The notes: generated from the sequence alone by a model not told the origin. A DNA stretch of 64,000 nt from Scytolyngbya sp. HA4215-MV1 (GCA_019359045.1 JAHHIA010000007.1:62001-126000); one strand, 5' to 3'. Counted from the stretch's first letter, positions 8,579-19,289 are shown. Made by a program: numbers and translations.

Positions 8579-11500
8579 TTAGCTGGCAAGCGTTGAAGCT
8601 TTGGCTTGAAAGCCTGCCTGCACGAGTGCTTGGACGGTTGCCTGGTAGTTTTGTACACGAAATTGGGCACCAAAGCGGACGAAGTGTCGCCGTCCTGCGC
8701 TCTGAACGATCGCGACGACGGGCACTTTTGCCTGGTTTTCTTCCCCTTTATGCTCTAAAATCACTGTTCGCAGGCGGTGTTGTTCGGTAATGTCAGCCGC
8801 TTTGTGGGGTTCCAGCTCCACCAACACCATACGAACTAATTCGATCGGTTCAACGTCTTCGATGATCAACTGTACCTGGTCATCGCGACGATCGACTTTG
8901 CCCCAAATCATCAAGCGGGCATCGTCCACAATATGAGCACTAATTCGTTCGTAGGTTTTGGGAAAAACCACCGCTTCCGTATGTCCACTTAGATCTTCCA
9001 GTTGAATGATTGCCATCGGATCGCCTTTTTTGGTGATCACTCGTTTGATACTGGTCAACATGGCGATCGCGCTAATGCTGACATTCTCTCCCACATCTCC
9101 CAAGTCACTTAAGTTGATCGGGGCAAGCATCCGTGCCGATTCATGTACCGTTTTTAAGGGATGGTCGGAGATATAGAAACCCAGCAACTCTTTTTCGAGC
9201 CGGAGCCGTTCTTGGGAGGGGTAGTCTTCCACAGGTGAGGCTTTGGGTGCCGATTCATAGCCACCGCTAACAGCAGCAGTGTCACTCCCCCCCAATAGGT
9301 CAAACAGGCTACCCTGTCCACTGGCTCGATCCTTAGCACGGGATTGTGCCCAGTCCAACACCAGTTCCAGGTCTTGAATCAACTGTTTGCGATTCTGATT
9401 GGGTTCCATTTTGTCGAATGCACCAGAATGGATCAAGGCTTCCAGCGCACGGCGGTTCATGGCGCGGATATCGACTTTGGGATCGTCAGAGCAAGCCACA
9501 CGATCGCACAAATCTGCTAGGGACTTAAACGCCCCCCCCGCTTCTCGCACAATCAAAATACATTCCACTGCGCCTGTACCGACGTTACGAACTGCCGATA
9601 ACCCGAACAAAATGCTCTTTTCCAGGGGGGTGAAGTTGACACTGGAACGGTTAATATCAGGCGGCTCTACCTCAATGCCCATACTCAAACAGGTGGCAAT
9701 ATATTTCTGTACCTTATCCTGGTCGTCACTGTTGGCGGTCAGCAATGCCGCCATGTACTCAACTGGATAGTTCGCCTTGAGATAAGCGGTCTGGTAAGTG
9801 ACGTAGCCGTAAGCAGTGGAGTGGGACTTGTTAAAGCAATATTCAGCAAACAACACCATCTGCTCAAACAGTTCGGCGGCAACTTTTTTCTCAACGCCGC
9901 GATCGATCGCTCCCTTGACAAACATCTCTTGGTGTTTTTCCATCTCAGACTTTTTCTTTTTTCCCATGGCTCGCCGCAGCAAGTCTGCCTGACCCAGGGA
10001 ATAGCCCGCCATGTCCTGAGCAATTTTCATGATTTGCTCTTGATAGACCATAATGCCGTAGGTCTCTTTCAGAATGGGGGTGAGAATTTCGTGGGCGTAT
10101 TCAATCTTTTCTCGCCCATGTTTGCGGTTGATAAACTTAGGGATCAGCCCAGCATCCAGCGGTCCCGGACGGTAGAGGGCAAGCACAGAGGAAATATCTT
10201 CTAGACCAGACGGTTTCAAATCCCGCACAATCTGCCGCATTCCGGAAGACTCTAATTGAAATACCCCTTCCAGTTCTCCTTTGGCAAGTAACTGATAAGC
10301 CTTGGGATCATCCAGGGGCAAATTGTCCAGGTCTACGATCGGCTTGCCTCCCTCCTGCATGAGATCTAAAGTCTTCTGGATCATGGTCAGGTTTTTCAGC
10401 CCTAGGAAGTCCATTTTCAGTAGCCCCATGGCTTCAATGTCTTCCATAAAATACTGAGTGAAGACGGCACCATCCGCGTTGCGCTGGAGCGGAACGATTT
10501 CGTCCAGCGGTTGGGCAGAGATCACCACACCTGCCGCATGGATGCCGACACTCTTGTTGGTGCCCTCGATCCGAATCGCCAGATCAAGCCAGTGGCGCAC
10601 TTTAGGATCTTTGTCATATTTTTCTTTGAATTCTGGTGCAGGGGTTTCGTCGGAGATCATCACCTTCAACTTAGTGGGCTTGCCCCGCACGACTGGGATC
10701 ATTTTTGCCATCTTGTCAGCTTCGCCATAGGGGATGTCCAGCACCCGCGCTACATCCTTGAGCACCGCTTTAGAGGTCATGCGGTTATAAGTAATGATCT
10801 GGGCAACCCGTTCGGTGCCATATTTTTCGGTAACATATTGAATCACCTCGTCACGCCGTTCAATACAAAAGTCGGTGTCAATATCAGGCATCGACTTGCG
10901 CTCTGGATTGAGGAATCGCTCGAACAGCAACCCATGGTGCACCGGATCAATGTTGGTGATCCCCATGGCATAGGCAACTAGCGAACCTGCTGCCGATCCC
11001 CGTCCTGGACCCACTGGAATATTGTGGTCTCTGGCGTATTTGATATAGTCCCACACGACCAGAAAATAGGTGGCAAACCCCATCCGCTGCATCATCGCGA
11101 GTTCGTATTCCATGCGATCGCGATACTCCAATTCGACTGCTTCACGGGACTGGCAGTTGCGTCGCTTTAGCAGCCCCGCCCAGGCAACCTCTTCCATGTA
11201 GGTATCTGCGGTGAAGCCGTCAGGGATAGGGTAATCGGGAATCCGAGGTTCACCCAGAATGTTGTAGGGTTCAATTTTTTCGGCGACTGCCATGGTAGTC
11301 ACGATCGCCTCTTCAATCACATCGTCAGCTAAGTGATCGCGAAACAATTGCCGCATCTCATCGGCAGATTTCAGGTACTCCGTGCCGCTATAGCGCAACC
11401 GCTTATCTTCGGTAATCAGCTTGCCGGTTTGAATACAGAGCAGCGCATCATGTGCCTCCACGTCGTAGCAAGAAATGTAGTGAGAATCGTTGGTGGCAAT

Positions 11501-12103
11501 GATCTGAATGTCCAATTCACGGGCGATTTTAACGATCTCCACATTCACGATGCGGTCTTCTTGAGAGCCGTGATCTTGAATTTCCAAATAATAGTCTTCA
11601 CCAAATAAATCCTTGTACCATTGGGCAACTCGACGGGCGATCTCTGGCTTGCCTTGCAGAATCGCCTGAGGTACCTCGCCCCCTAAGCAAGCCGAAGTAA
11701 CAATTAACCCTTCGTGATACTCTTCCAGCAATTCTTTATTAATACAAGGGCGAGAAAAAATCCCTTTGCCCTGAATTCCCTTCAAGTTAGAAGCAGTGGT
11801 GAGCTTGACCAGATTGCGATAGCCCAGCTTATTTTTTGCGAGAACAATTTGGTGGTAGCGAGGACGGCGTTCCTGCTTAGTGATGTCGCCGTTAATGACA
11901 TACATCTCATTGCCAATGATGGGCTTGACCCCTTTGCTGGTACACACCTTCAGCAGCTCAACCGCGCCATACATGACACCATGATCGGTCAAGGCGATCG
12001 CAGGCATTCCCAACTCAATGGCGCGATCGACCAACTGGGGTAGCTGGCTGGCTCCGTCGAGCAGGCTGTAGTCACTATGGATATGCAGACCAACAAAGGA
12101 CAT
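8579..12103 (-). CDS. dnaE: DNA polymerase III alpha subunit, contiguous (no intein)
   Basis: 1174 residues, the full family length. This is the replicative polymerase subunit. The N-terminal PHP domain opens with [11 protein letters not shown] and has LTDHGVMYG. The polymerase palm carries PGRGSAAGS (366-374), the catalytic PDIDTDF (406-412) and the third acidic residue in [10 protein letters not shown] (Asp565). C-terminal helix-hairpin-helix, OB-fold and tau-binding regions follow. In many cyanobacteria DnaE is split by an intein placed just before the Cys of the FAEY|CFN junction. Here FAEYCFNKS (752-760) is continuous, so this genome has one intact dnaE without that intein. It is transcribed alone on the minus strand; a strong terminator is not seen. 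Confidence 0.97.
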   Translation of the reverse strand: MSFVGLHIHSDYSLLDGASQLPQLVDRAIELGMPAIALTDHGVMYGAVELLKVCTSKGVKPIIGNEMYVINGDITKQERRPRYHQIVLAKNKLGYRNLVKLTTASNLKGIQGKGIFSRPCINKELLEEYHEGLIVTSACLGGEVPQAILQGKPEIARRVAQWYKDLFGEDYYLEIQDHGSQEDRIVNVEIVKIARELDIQIIATNDSHYISCYDVEAHDALLCIQTGKLITEDKRLRYSGTEYLKSADEMRQLFRDHLADDVIEEAIVTTMAVAEKIEPYNILGEPRIPDYPIPDGFTADTYMEEVAWAGLLKRRNCQSREAVELEYRDRMEYELAMMQRMGFATYFLVVWDYIKYARDHNIPVGPGRGSAAGSLVAYAMGITNIDPVHHGLLFERFLNPERKSMPDIDTDFCIERRDEVIQYVTEKYGTERVAQIITYNRMTSKAVLKDVARVLDIPYGEADKMAKMIPVVRGKPTKLKVMISDETPAPEFKEKYDKDPKVRHWLDLAIRIEGTNKSVGIHAAGVVISAQPLDEIVPLQRNADGAVFTQYFMEDIEAMGLLKMDFLGLKNLTMIQKTLDLMQEGGKPIVDLDNLPLDDPKAYQLLAKGELEGVFQLESSGMRQIVRDLKPSGLEDISSVLALYRPGPLDAGLIPKFINRKHGREKIEYAHEILTPILKETYGIMVYQEQIMKIAQDMAGYSLGQADLLRRAMGKKKKSEMEKHQEMFVKGAIDRGVEKKVAAELFEQMVLFAEYCFNKSHSTAYGYVTYQTAYLKANYPVEYMAALLTANSDDQDKVQKYIATCLSMGIEVEPPDINRSSVNFTPLEKSILFGLSAVRNVGTGAVECILIVREAGGAFKSLADLCDRVACSDDPKVDIRAMNRRALEALIHSGAFDKMEPNQNRKQLIQDLELVLDWAQSRAKDRASGQGSLFDLLGGSDTAAVSGGYESAPKASPVEDYPSQERLRLEKELLGFYISDHPLKTVHESARMLAPINLSDLGDVGENVSISAIAMLTSIKRVITKKGDPMAIIQLEDLSGHTEAVVFPKTYERISAHIVDDARLMIWGKVDRRDDQVQLIIEDVEPIELVRMVLVELEPHKAADITEQHRLRTVILEHKGEENQAKVPVVAIVQSAGRRHFVRFGAQFRVQNYQATVQALVQAGFQAKASTLAS

Positions 12104-12423
12104 AGATTCTCAAACCCAAAAGTCTGAGTTCAAGCCTACACTACATCTGGCAAAACAATTGAAGAATATCTCGTATTCAGCGCCATATGTAGAAGCAAAT
12201 AGGGGAAGCAGCAGGGGATAGGGTGGGAACAGCAGGGGGAGAAGTTGGAGTTTTTGCCTCGTCTCCATGCTCTGCGTGAGCATGCCCTCAGACGCTCTGC
12301 CGCTTACAATTCCCAAAGAGCAGAGCTTCTTTTCAGATTGTCAGGTCAGATCACAAGGCAAAAACTGTCAACAAAGGCGTTGAGAGCCTGACCGCGCCTC
12401 TTGGACAATACAAGTGTATCGTC
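12104..12423. other. Intergenic region with low-complexity purine-rich tract
   Basis: 320 bp upstream of dnaE and downstream of the Ser/Thr kinase gene. It contains a degenerate GGGGAAGCAGCAGGGG-type tract (about 12197-12245) and a small hairpin (arms CATGCTC at 12266-12272 and GAGCATG at 12278-12284). A 68-codon frame over this stretch is composed of that repeat and looks non-coding. Confidence 0.5.
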
Positions 12424-14007
12424 TCACCGCTCCACATCCGATAGGTTCAGAGAGGATTTTGTAGACTGAGTCTCTAGCTCAGCAGAGACTTTGGGTTTCA
12501 GCTTTTCAAACTCTGCCTGCAACATATTCTTGCTCATGGTGGGTTCCCCGATCGAATGCCAGTTGCGGCTGGTGATTACCCATTCTTGCATAAGGTTACA
12601 TTGCGCCATGGGTAGTTTGACGGTAATCACATGAGCGCAATTTTGTGGTTTCTCTAGCGCGAAAAATAAAACTTGATACTCCCCTTGGGTGCTCAATAAC
12701 CGAAGCATTTCGTGCCCCAGAGGATCTTTGAGGTCGAGATAGCATCGTAACCAGCGGGGACCCTTTTCAATGTGGTGGAAGCGGTTATAGACAGCGGTGA
12801 GCCACAACACCATGGGATGAGGTGCCATAGAGCAGAGAAAATTTTTATAAACCTTGTTATAAAGCCGATATGCCTTCAGAGTTTCAATTTCTTCTTCTTG
12901 AAGCATGACCCACAAAGTAGCCAATTTCCCCTGACTACTGGTCAGAATCTGAGGAAAGACAATCTGGGCAATGGGTTTGTTTTTGGGCCAAGAACTGAGG
13001 CGGCAAACATCTTCACTGGAGCTGCTAGAGTCATTACTTTTGGGCGTGGGTTTCACAGTTCTAACGCCACTGCTAACCTCTTTCGCCAACCGTTCGCCAA
13101 TATCTTTACTAAGCTGTCGGTTGCCGCTGTAATATTGCTCTAACGGAGTCAGTGCTTTGAGCACATCGTGAATACTTTGGGGACGATCGTGGGGGGACTT
13201 TTCTAAACATCTCATCACCAACTCTTCTAGCCCATTGGGGAGTTTCTGGGTGAGATTGAATACGCCAAAAGCACGCGGCGGTTGAAAGTGGTGAGCTTTG
13301 TACCAACTGCCAAAAGAATGCGTTTCCGCCTGTAGCGGCATTTTGCCAGTGAGCATTTCGTACATCATGACGCCCAAGCTATAGATGTCCGATCGGGCAT
13401 CTAGCTCTTTACCTTCCATTTGCTCAGGAGAAGAATAAGCTAGCGTTCCCATATAGGAGGTTGTACCAGCACCATCCGCCTGAAGCATCTTGGAGATGCC
13501 AAAGTCCAAAATCTTCACCAATTCCCCTAAACTGGCATCTTGACTTACCAGAATATTGCTGGGTTTGATGTCACGATGAATCACCGGGCAAACCTGGTTA
13601 TCAATGCGGATACCTTCATGGGCACATTGGAGCCCCAGGCAAATTTGTCGTGCCAGACTCAAAAAGCGCAAAACCGCCATTGGCTGGTTATTTATGATAT
13701 CGCTCAGGCTTTCTCCCTGCAAATATTCCATGACATAAAAAGGAACCTCTTCCTCATTGACGCCATAGTCCATGACTCGAACAATGTGAATGCTTTTTTG
13801 CCCCAATTGGGCACAGGTGGTTGCTTCTGTTTTGAAGCGATCGCGCATTTTACGATTGAGTAAAGTTTGCGCCAAGAACTTGACAGCCACCACCCCGCCT
13901 AGTAGGGTATCCTCGGCACGATAGACTCGCCCCATCGCCCCTCTACCGATTAACTCCACCAATTGATATCGATTTGATAGTAAGCGACCCAGGTTGGCAT
14001 CTACCAT
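12424..14007 (-). CDS. Eukaryotic-type serine/threonine protein kinase with unassigned C-terminal domain
   Basis: 527 residues. The N-terminal ~275 residues form a complete Hanks-type kinase: glycine loop GRGAMGRVY (21-29), Lys43 in VAVKF, HRDIKPSN (144-151), DFG (168-170), and SPEQMEGKELDARSDIYSLG, so it is probably active. The remaining ~230 residues, after a Ser-rich linker (SNDSSSSSED), form a separate soluble domain with LWVMLQEEEIETLKAYRLYNKVYKNF and a Trp-rich middle. I do not recognise it, and I see no transmembrane helix, PASTA or WD40 repeat. The start follows GAGGTG closely. The substrate is unknown. It is a monocistronic gene on the minus strand. Confidence 0.9.
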   Translation of the reverse strand: MVDANLGRLLSNRYQLVELIGRGAMGRVYRAEDTLLGGVVAVKFLAQTLLNRKMRDRFKTEATTCAQLGQKSIHIVRVMDYGVNEEEVPFYVMEYLQGESLSDIINNQPMAVLRFLSLARQICLGLQCAHEGIRIDNQVCPVIHRDIKPSNILVSQDASLGELVKILDFGISKMLQADGAGTTSYMGTLAYSSPEQMEGKELDARSDIYSLGVMMYEMLTGKMPLQAETHSFGSWYKAHHFQPPRAFGVFNLTQKLPNGLEELVMRCLEKSPHDRPQSIHDVLKALTPLEQYYSGNRQLSKDIGERLAKEVSSGVRTVKPTPKSNDSSSSSEDVCRLSSWPKNKPIAQIVFPQILTSSQGKLATLWVMLQEEEIETLKAYRLYNKVYKNFLCSMAPHPMVLWLTAVYNRFHHIEKGPRWLRCYLDLKDPLGHEMLRLLSTQGEYQVLFFALEKPQNCAHVITVKLPMAQCNLMQEWVITSRNWHSIGEPTMSKNMLQAEFEKLKPKVSAELETQSTKSSLNLSDVER

Positions 14008-14498
14008 TGCACCTCGGCTCCCTGCGAGACCCGCACTTGGGCAACCTGTCTGGACAATAACGGTCTTTCCAGATGGCTTAACCTGACAACGAAACCATTA
14101 ACCTGAGCCATGTACTACCTTAAGGCATCTGCCCAATCGAGTAAAAGATATGAAACTCTACACCCAGACTGGGACATTTCCGTAAAAAGAGGAAGCTTGC
14201 CATGATTATGAAATTGACTAGAACCTAAATTGACCCATTTTTTAATATCGGTAGATACTTGATTGGTATTCTAAGAAGTCTCTCATTTGCGGCAGCATTT
14301 GCAAATGAGACAAGTTGCTTATTCTGCGATAAAACATTGACTAAAAAATAAAAGCTGCTTAGGGCACTGCTTTAATCCCCTAAAAAAACGCCCCAACACA
14401 TTGGATTGAACTGAATTGAGTGGGTCATTTCATAAAATGGGCATTGATTATTATCAATTCATAAAATTAGTCTTCCCTATTGTAGCGGTTTGATCTCT
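14008..14498. other. Intergenic region upstream of the Ser/Thr kinase
   Basis: 491 bp, AT-rich, without a credible gene. It carries an inverted repeat TCTCATTTGC / GCAAATGAGA (14281-14290 and 14301-14310) with a 10-nt loop and no T run, and must hold the kinase promoter. Nothing else is recognisable. Confidence 0.5.
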
Positions 14499-14948
14499 TT
14501 ACTCAAACTGGCGCTCAAGGGTCGCTTCCATGATACTGGTCAGATAATGTCCTGACATAATCCCACTCGACAAAAAATATTTATTGTCGTGGATACGATA
14601 AAGAGTCTCGAATCCACTGCGTCGATACCGCTCATCTCCCAGCACCCAATACCGCTGAATGACTGAATCCGGTGCAATCCACCCTTCTCCTTCAACCTTG
14701 CCCAAGAGGCTGTGGTGGAGAACGAAGGTATATTGCTGTTCCCCCGGATCGAGTCGTCCCCGATATTGAAACGCGATTTCTTCTAACTCTGATTCTGGAA
14801 AAACAAGCTTGGTCACCATCGTGTACCAATCATCCCGGCTCCATGCAACCAGGATTCCGCCTTTCACGATCGTCGGCATCTGATTTCGCTCGATCCAGTT
14901 TCCCTGTAATGACCAGCGCCCAGCTTGCATCAAAAAGGTGTGAGCCAC
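14499..14948 (-). CDS. Conserved hypothetical protein, soluble, beta-rich
   Basis: 149 residues, probably starting at a GTG (14948) with GGAAAG a few bases upstream. There is no signal peptide or membrane segment. The text is rich in Trp, Tyr and alternating hydrophobic residues (SLQGNWIER, YTFVLHHSLLGKVEGEGWI, RYWVLGDERYRRSGFETLYRI), which suggests a single beta-barrel or lipocalin-like small domain. I believe this is a conserved cyanobacterial hypothetical family, but I cannot name a function. It lies 81 bp downstream of anmK on the same strand and could be co-transcribed, which is not in itself evidence of a role in cell-wall recycling. Confidence 0.7.
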   Translation of the reverse strand: MAHTFLMQAGRWSLQGNWIERNQMPTIVKGGILVAWSRDDWYTMVTKLVFPESELEEIAFQYRGRLDPGEQQYTFVLHHSLLGKVEGEGWIAPDSVIQRYWVLGDERYRRSGFETLYRIHDNKYFLSSGIMSGHYLTSIMEATLERQFE

Positions 14949-15029
14949 AACTCTTTCCTTGCTCCCGTTGAGTGTTCAAACCGCCAATCGCTTGAGTCGG
15001 CAATCGCTAAATCCTATCGATTCCTCAAG

Positions 15030-16289
15030 CTATGTTAACAGGTGAATTTCTCCTAAAAGGACAGCTCTACTCGCACCCGTGACTTGGGGAAGGTTACCCA
15101 AAAATCCCTGCTGTCGCCAGTATGCCAAAACCGCGAAGGTAATTGCCTCCTTGAAATCCACATTTAAGCCTGCTTCATCCGTTGTCAGAATAGTCGATTT
15201 GGGCAATCTTGATTGAATTCGTGCTTTCAGGTAGAGGTTGCGGCTCCCGCCGCCACAGAGCAAAACCTGGTCGGGCAATTGGGGCAAGAAGGCTTGATAG
15301 CTATGGGCGATCGATGCTGCGGTTAAGTCAGTCAAAGTGGCCAGGAGGTCAGCTTGACTCAGATCATAGCTCTGAGCATCCATCTGACACTGACGTAAAT
15401 AAGCTTGACCAAAAAGCTCCCGTCCGGTCGATTTGGGCGGGGGCTGCTGAAAGAAATCTTGCTGGAGCCATTGACTGATCAAGGCTTGGCAAGGTTTGCC
15501 TGTGGCTGCCCACGCTCCATCTTGATCATACGCCTGAGCACCATTCGATAACTCTTGTACCGCCAAATCTAACAGGGCATTGCCAGGGCCTGTATCCCAT
15601 CCCAGGATCGGAGGATTTAGGCTGGCAACATCTGTGGATGGCTGGGCACCGACGACTGATGGCGGAGGATTGGGTGGCAGATACGCCACATTACCGATCC
15701 CACCAATATTTTGAACGCAGCGGTGGTAGGTCGGATGACTGAGTAGGCAGACATCCAGAGCAGGCACCAATGGGGCGCCCTGTCCACCCGCGGCAATATC
15801 AGCCGCTCGAAAATTGCTGATGGTAGGAATTTGGGTTAAGTGGGCGATCAGGTCTCCCCGTCCCAGTTGTAGGCTATAGCCCAGAGAGGGGGTAGGGGAA
15901 TGAGGAAGGGAGGAAGCCAAGGAAAATTCTGAACGGTTTTCCTGGCTCTGTCCTTGCTCTTTGCCGGGTTTCTCTCCAGGCGGCCGATGATAGACCGTTT
16001 GACCGTGAGACCCAATCCAATCCGCTGGAGGGTGCCCAGATTGAATTTGTAGGGCTGCCTGAGCAAATTGGTCAGCGATCGCGTCGTCTAATCGTGCCAA
16101 CGCCTCCATGGACAGAGGTGCACCACCGCATACGGTAAGAATTTGCGATCGTAGAGCTGGGGGATAAGGGTATGTTTCTCCTGCCAGAAGATGAATTGTT
16201 AAATCTCTCCCTTGCCCAGAAATTTCGACCAAGGCAGCATCGATCCCATCGACAGAAGTTCCGCTGATTAGACCAATGATTCGCAGCAT
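15030..16289 (-). CDS. anmK: Anhydro-N-acetylmuramic acid kinase
   Basis: 419 residues from the chosen ATG at 16289. This ATG is preceded by a perfect AAAGGAGGT ribosome-binding sequence at 5-nt spacing; a longer frame to 16337 adds 16 residues unlike the family. The enzyme phosphorylates and opens 1,6-anhydro-MurNAc during peptidoglycan recycling. Visible motifs are [15 protein letters not shown] at the N-terminus, [27 protein letters not shown] and LLCGGGSRN, the sugar-kinase/actin ATPase set. Two stretches are unusual: a ~28-residue low-complexity insertion between [10 protein letters not shown] and YSLQLGRGD (encoded near 15880-15962), and a Pro/Ser-rich insertion before [12 protein letters not shown]. 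Both sit in expected surface loops, so activity is probably kept. Confidence 0.95.
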   Translation of the reverse strand: MLRIIGLISGTSVDGIDAALVEISGQGRDLTIHLLAGETYPYPPALRSQILTVCGGAPLSMEALARLDDAIADQFAQAALQIQSGHPPADWIGSHGQTVYHRPPGEKPGKEQGQSQENRSEFSLASSLPHSPTPSLGYSLQLGRGDLIAHLTQIPTISNFRAADIAAGGQGAPLVPALDVCLLSHPTYHRCVQNIGGIGNVAYLPPNPPPSVVGAQPSTDVASLNPPILGWDTGPGNALLDLAVQELSNGAQAYDQDGAWAATGKPCQALISQWLQQDFFQQPPPKSTGRELFGQAYLRQCQMDAQSYDLSQADLLATLTDLTAASIAHSYQAFLPQLPDQVLLCGGGSRNLYLKARIQSRLPKSTILTTDEAGLNVDFKEAITFAVLAYWRQQGFLGNLPQVTGASRAVLLGEIHLLT

Positions 16290-16651
16290 CGTGACCTCCT
16301 TTCCCCGACTCTGTTTTTGTCTGATCGCTGTTACCAAGTTGGGTTATGTTCTAGACATGTTGTCGGTATTTTTGAAAGCTTTGCTGAGCAAAGCTTTCAA
16401 AAATACCGACAACACCTTTGAAGCACTACCACCAAGTCGCTTAGGACACTGGCATCCAAAAAGGCGATGGGGCTGTTCTCCGCCTGCACCCCAGCTTAAT
16501 CCAATGGCTATGGCTATATCTTAGTAGTACGGCGACGATAGCAGTGCGAATACGTCCTTATCCTCTGATGTTGAGATGGACGAGTTTTGTCTCCAGAGAT
16601 GCTTATGATGGTCATTCGTTAGTATTCGGTGAACTATTTAGCTCTTGTCCT
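16290..16651. other. Intergenic region upstream of anmK
   Basis: 362 bp between the anmK start and the stop of the molybdopterin oxidoreductase gene. It carries the anmK ribosome-binding sequence next to 16290 and the 57-bp perfect palindrome at 16358-16414. No gene is supported. Confidence 0.55.
16358..16414. repeat. 57-bp perfect palindrome (28-bp arms, 1-nt centre)
   Basis: Arms 16358-16385 and 16387-16414 are exact reverse complements around a single G at 16386. The arms begin TGTTGTCGGTATTTTTGAAA. No flanking target duplication is seen. In RNA it would form one very long hairpin; it could be a terminator for the gene ending at 16652, a processed element, or a foldback mobile-element relic. 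Confidence 0.9.
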
Positions 16652-18934
16652 TTAAGCTATTTCCAGTGAGTGGCGATCGCGATAAACCAGAACAGGCACA
16701 CGTTTGTAGGCAGGTGTACCAGAGCGTGTTTCTGTTCTTGCCTTAAAAATGACATTCACCTCCGGGTAAAACATCAACGCTGCCCCTGCTCGCACTGCGC
16801 CGTAAATCACCTCTACGTTGTCTAATCGACCTGCATCGCCTTGCACGGTGACGCGATCGTGTTCCGCCCAATTGGCTCTTTCTGCATCCAGGCGATTCAC
16901 CAAAATGCAGTGACGATGGGGCATTCCCCGATACTGGTCGCCAATTTTGTAGACAACGGTATTGTGTTGAGAATAGCTGCGTCCCGTCATCAATGCCAGA
17001 ACTAAACTATTTTGGGGGTGATCCATGCCAAAGTCTTGGGGGGTCGGCAGGGTCAGGTTGGGCAGCGGGGTGGTGAACATTTTTGCCTTGCCGGAGGGTG
17101 TTTTAAAGTGGGGTTCAGTGACGATGCGCCCAGAGATGGTGAACTCTTCTTGGGTCTCGTCAATGGTGGCGATCTTTTCGTAACCGGGAATGGTGCTGCC
17201 AATCAATTGCCGCACATAGCGAGTGTCTTGCAATTTACGCCACTCGACGGGATATTCTCCCAACAACCGATGTGCCAGTTCAGTCAAAAATTCCACCTCT
17301 GAAATCAGGTCAGCCTCCTTTAAATGGGTTTTTCCCTCATTATTGAGCCGCACGAAATTATTACCCGATTCCACTGTGGTTTTGTGGGGGTTTTCAAATC
17401 GATTCAACACCGGAATGATGATCGTGTGGATTTTCGCCAGCCCATGAAAGTGCCCAATGTTGGGTTTAGTGGCGAGATAGACGATCGTATTGATATTGCC
17501 CAATGCCCGCTTTGCCTGTGTCGAGTCGGGATTTGCGCCATACAGATTGCCGCCCACACAAATCAGACTCTCCACTTTCCCCGCTTCAGCGGCTTCGATT
17601 AAATCGCGGGTGTGATAGCCCTTGGGTAGGTTCAACGATCGCCCTAAAAGCTGTTCCAAAGCCTGCTTGATTTCTTCCTTCAGCTTGACCGTGACCCCCA
17701 TTGAGCCAAAGCCTTGCACGTTAGAGTGTCCTCGCACCGGCATGACGCCAGCGCCCATTCTGCCGGCATGACCGCTGATCAGTGCTGTGTTGGCGATGCT
17801 ATAGACGTTATCGACTCCGTTGGCGTGTTGGGTTATACCCATCGCCCAACCAAAAACAACTCCTTTGGATGTGCCAATGATCGTTGCTGCTGCTGAAATT
17901 TCTGAGCGAGAAACGCCACAAGTCGCTGTGAGGGTTTCCCAAGAGAGAGAGCGTGCTTGCTCCAGCACTGCTTCCCAGTCCTCCGTATGGGCTTGCAGAA
18001 AATCCTGTTTGACATAACCCTGCTCAATTAAAGCTTTTTGAATGCCTACGAAGAGGGCGACATCACTGCCAGGAATCGGTTGTAAGTAGAGCGAGGCAAT
18101 CTCAGAACCGGGAATCAAGGATTTGACCGGAAATGCGGGAGATCCAAATTTAACTAAGCCAATTTCCATCACCGGATTGATCACAATCACCTTGCCACCC
18201 CGATCACGCAGTTTGATCAACTCATTCATCAAACGGGGATGGTTGTAGGGGGAGTTCGCACCAGCCAGGACGACACAATCTGCCTGTTTCAGACTTTCCA
18301 AGCTGACGATCGAGGTATTTGTGCCAAACATCTCTTTGAGGGCAGTGGTGGAGGGTGCATGACACAAATCTGAACAATCAGCCAAGTTGTTGGAACCGAG
18401 GGTTCGCATCATCAATTGCAAGAGAAAAGCCGCTTCGTTAGAACCCCGCCCGGAACTGTAGGATGCAACACGCTCCGGTGGCTTCTGGAAGGCATCGGTG
18501 GCGATCGCATAGATTTCATCCCAAGTGATGCGCTCGTAGTGAGAACTGCCTGCCCGTCGAATTACGGGAAAGCTAAGTCTTCCCAAGCGATCAGCTTCCA
18601 AGGAGGAAAGCTGTTGTAGTTCGGCGATTGTATGGGTATCAAAAAAGTGGGCTGGAACGGGAGGCTGAATTTCGGCTGAAATGGCTTCCACACTTTTCAT
18701 ACAGCGTTGCAGCTTCTCACCCGCTTCATTGGTAAATCCGCCCTTTTGCCCACCAGTACCCCAGGAACAAGACAAGCAAGCACTATGGTGAAACAATGTT
18801 TTCCACAGCTTTGGGCCTTCTGGCGAGAGTGAATGCTCTGCCCAATACTCAATGACCGGCAATCCACCCCCAATAGCTGGGGTGTCCGCATTAGGTTCGT
18901 GAAAGGGCGGTTGGGGCTGAGGGTTGGTATCCAT
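16652..18934 (-). CDS. FdhF/YdeP-family molybdopterin oxidoreductase
   Basis: 760 residues. It belongs to the formate dehydrogenase alpha/YdeP group of bis-MGD molybdoenzymes. It has CLSCSWGTGGQKGGF (Cys53 and Cys56 only), ITWDEIYAIA, SYSSGRGSNEAAFLLQ, DLCHAPST, a GWAMGITQHANGVDNV region and a C-terminal molybdopterin-dinucleotide domain with LMTGRSYSQHNTVVYK. The full four-Cys [4Fe-4S] ligand set of classical FdhF is not present, as in YdeP proteins. The usual Cys/SeCys metal-ligand position (DLCHAPS) keeps a Cys, but YdeP activity is not formate oxidation in any well-established way. It is probably cytoplasmic, since there is no Tat signal. The substrate is unknown. A molybdenum-cofactor gene, mobA, lies at 45.8 kb. 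Confidence 0.9.
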   Translation of the reverse strand: MDTNPQPQPPFHEPNADTPAIGGGLPVIEYWAEHSLSPEGPKLWKTLFHHSACLSCSWGTGGQKGGFTNEAGEKLQRCMKSVEAISAEIQPPVPAHFFDTHTIAELQQLSSLEADRLGRLSFPVIRRAGSSHYERITWDEIYAIATDAFQKPPERVASYSSGRGSNEAAFLLQLMMRTLGSNNLADCSDLCHAPSTTALKEMFGTNTSIVSLESLKQADCVVLAGANSPYNHPRLMNELIKLRDRGGKVIVINPVMEIGLVKFGSPAFPVKSLIPGSEIASLYLQPIPGSDVALFVGIQKALIEQGYVKQDFLQAHTEDWEAVLEQARSLSWETLTATCGVSRSEISAAATIIGTSKGVVFGWAMGITQHANGVDNVYSIANTALISGHAGRMGAGVMPVRGHSNVQGFGSMGVTVKLKEEIKQALEQLLGRSLNLPKGYHTRDLIEAAEAGKVESLICVGGNLYGANPDSTQAKRALGNINTIVYLATKPNIGHFHGLAKIHTIIIPVLNRFENPHKTTVESGNNFVRLNNEGKTHLKEADLISEVEFLTELAHRLLGEYPVEWRKLQDTRYVRQLIGSTIPGYEKIATIDETQEEFTISGRIVTEPHFKTPSGKAKMFTTPLPNLTLPTPQDFGMDHPQNSLVLALMTGRSYSQHNTVVYKIGDQYRGMPHRHCILVNRLDAERANWAEHDRVTVQGDAGRLDNVEVIYGAVRAGAALMFYPEVNVIFKARTETRSGTPAYKRVPVLVYRDRHSLEIA

Positions 18935-19289
18935 GGGACAACAGCATCAAAAGCTTTACCTGTGAAACTTAGCGCGATTGACGAAATGCGCAAATTCCTC
19001 GTTAGGTAGATTTTGGCGATCGAGATCAACCGAACTCATCTATGACCTATGCCCGTGGGCGCTCAACCTGCCGAGTCTCTGCTTCCAACTCGACAATTGC
19101 ACTGTCTTCTCAGTCAGCTTGAAATGCCGCAGAATACGTGCTGATTGATTTTGATGCTCGGGACAGGAGCGAGACAAGCTGCCTAATATTTGGTCTAATT
19201 GTCATTAGACGAATTGCTCTTTTGTCTGCAAGGGGATGGCGATCGTTCACACTGATATGTTAATTTAATAAAGCAATTCAGTTTGTTAT
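18935..19289. other. Intergenic region between the oxidoreductase gene and the tRNA
   Basis: 355 bp that must hold the leftward promoter of the molybdopterin oxidoreductase gene and the rightward promoter of the tRNA. A TCTAAT / ATTAGA mini-hairpin is visible at about 19194-19209. An AT-rich TGTTAATTTAATAAAG stretch shortly before the tRNA could supply its -10 region. No gene is supported. Confidence 0.5.

Noticed and set aside
12110-12316. 68-codon minus-strand frame upstream of dnaE
   Set aside because: It is largely made of the low-complexity purine tract and a repeat hairpin; it has no family-like sequence.
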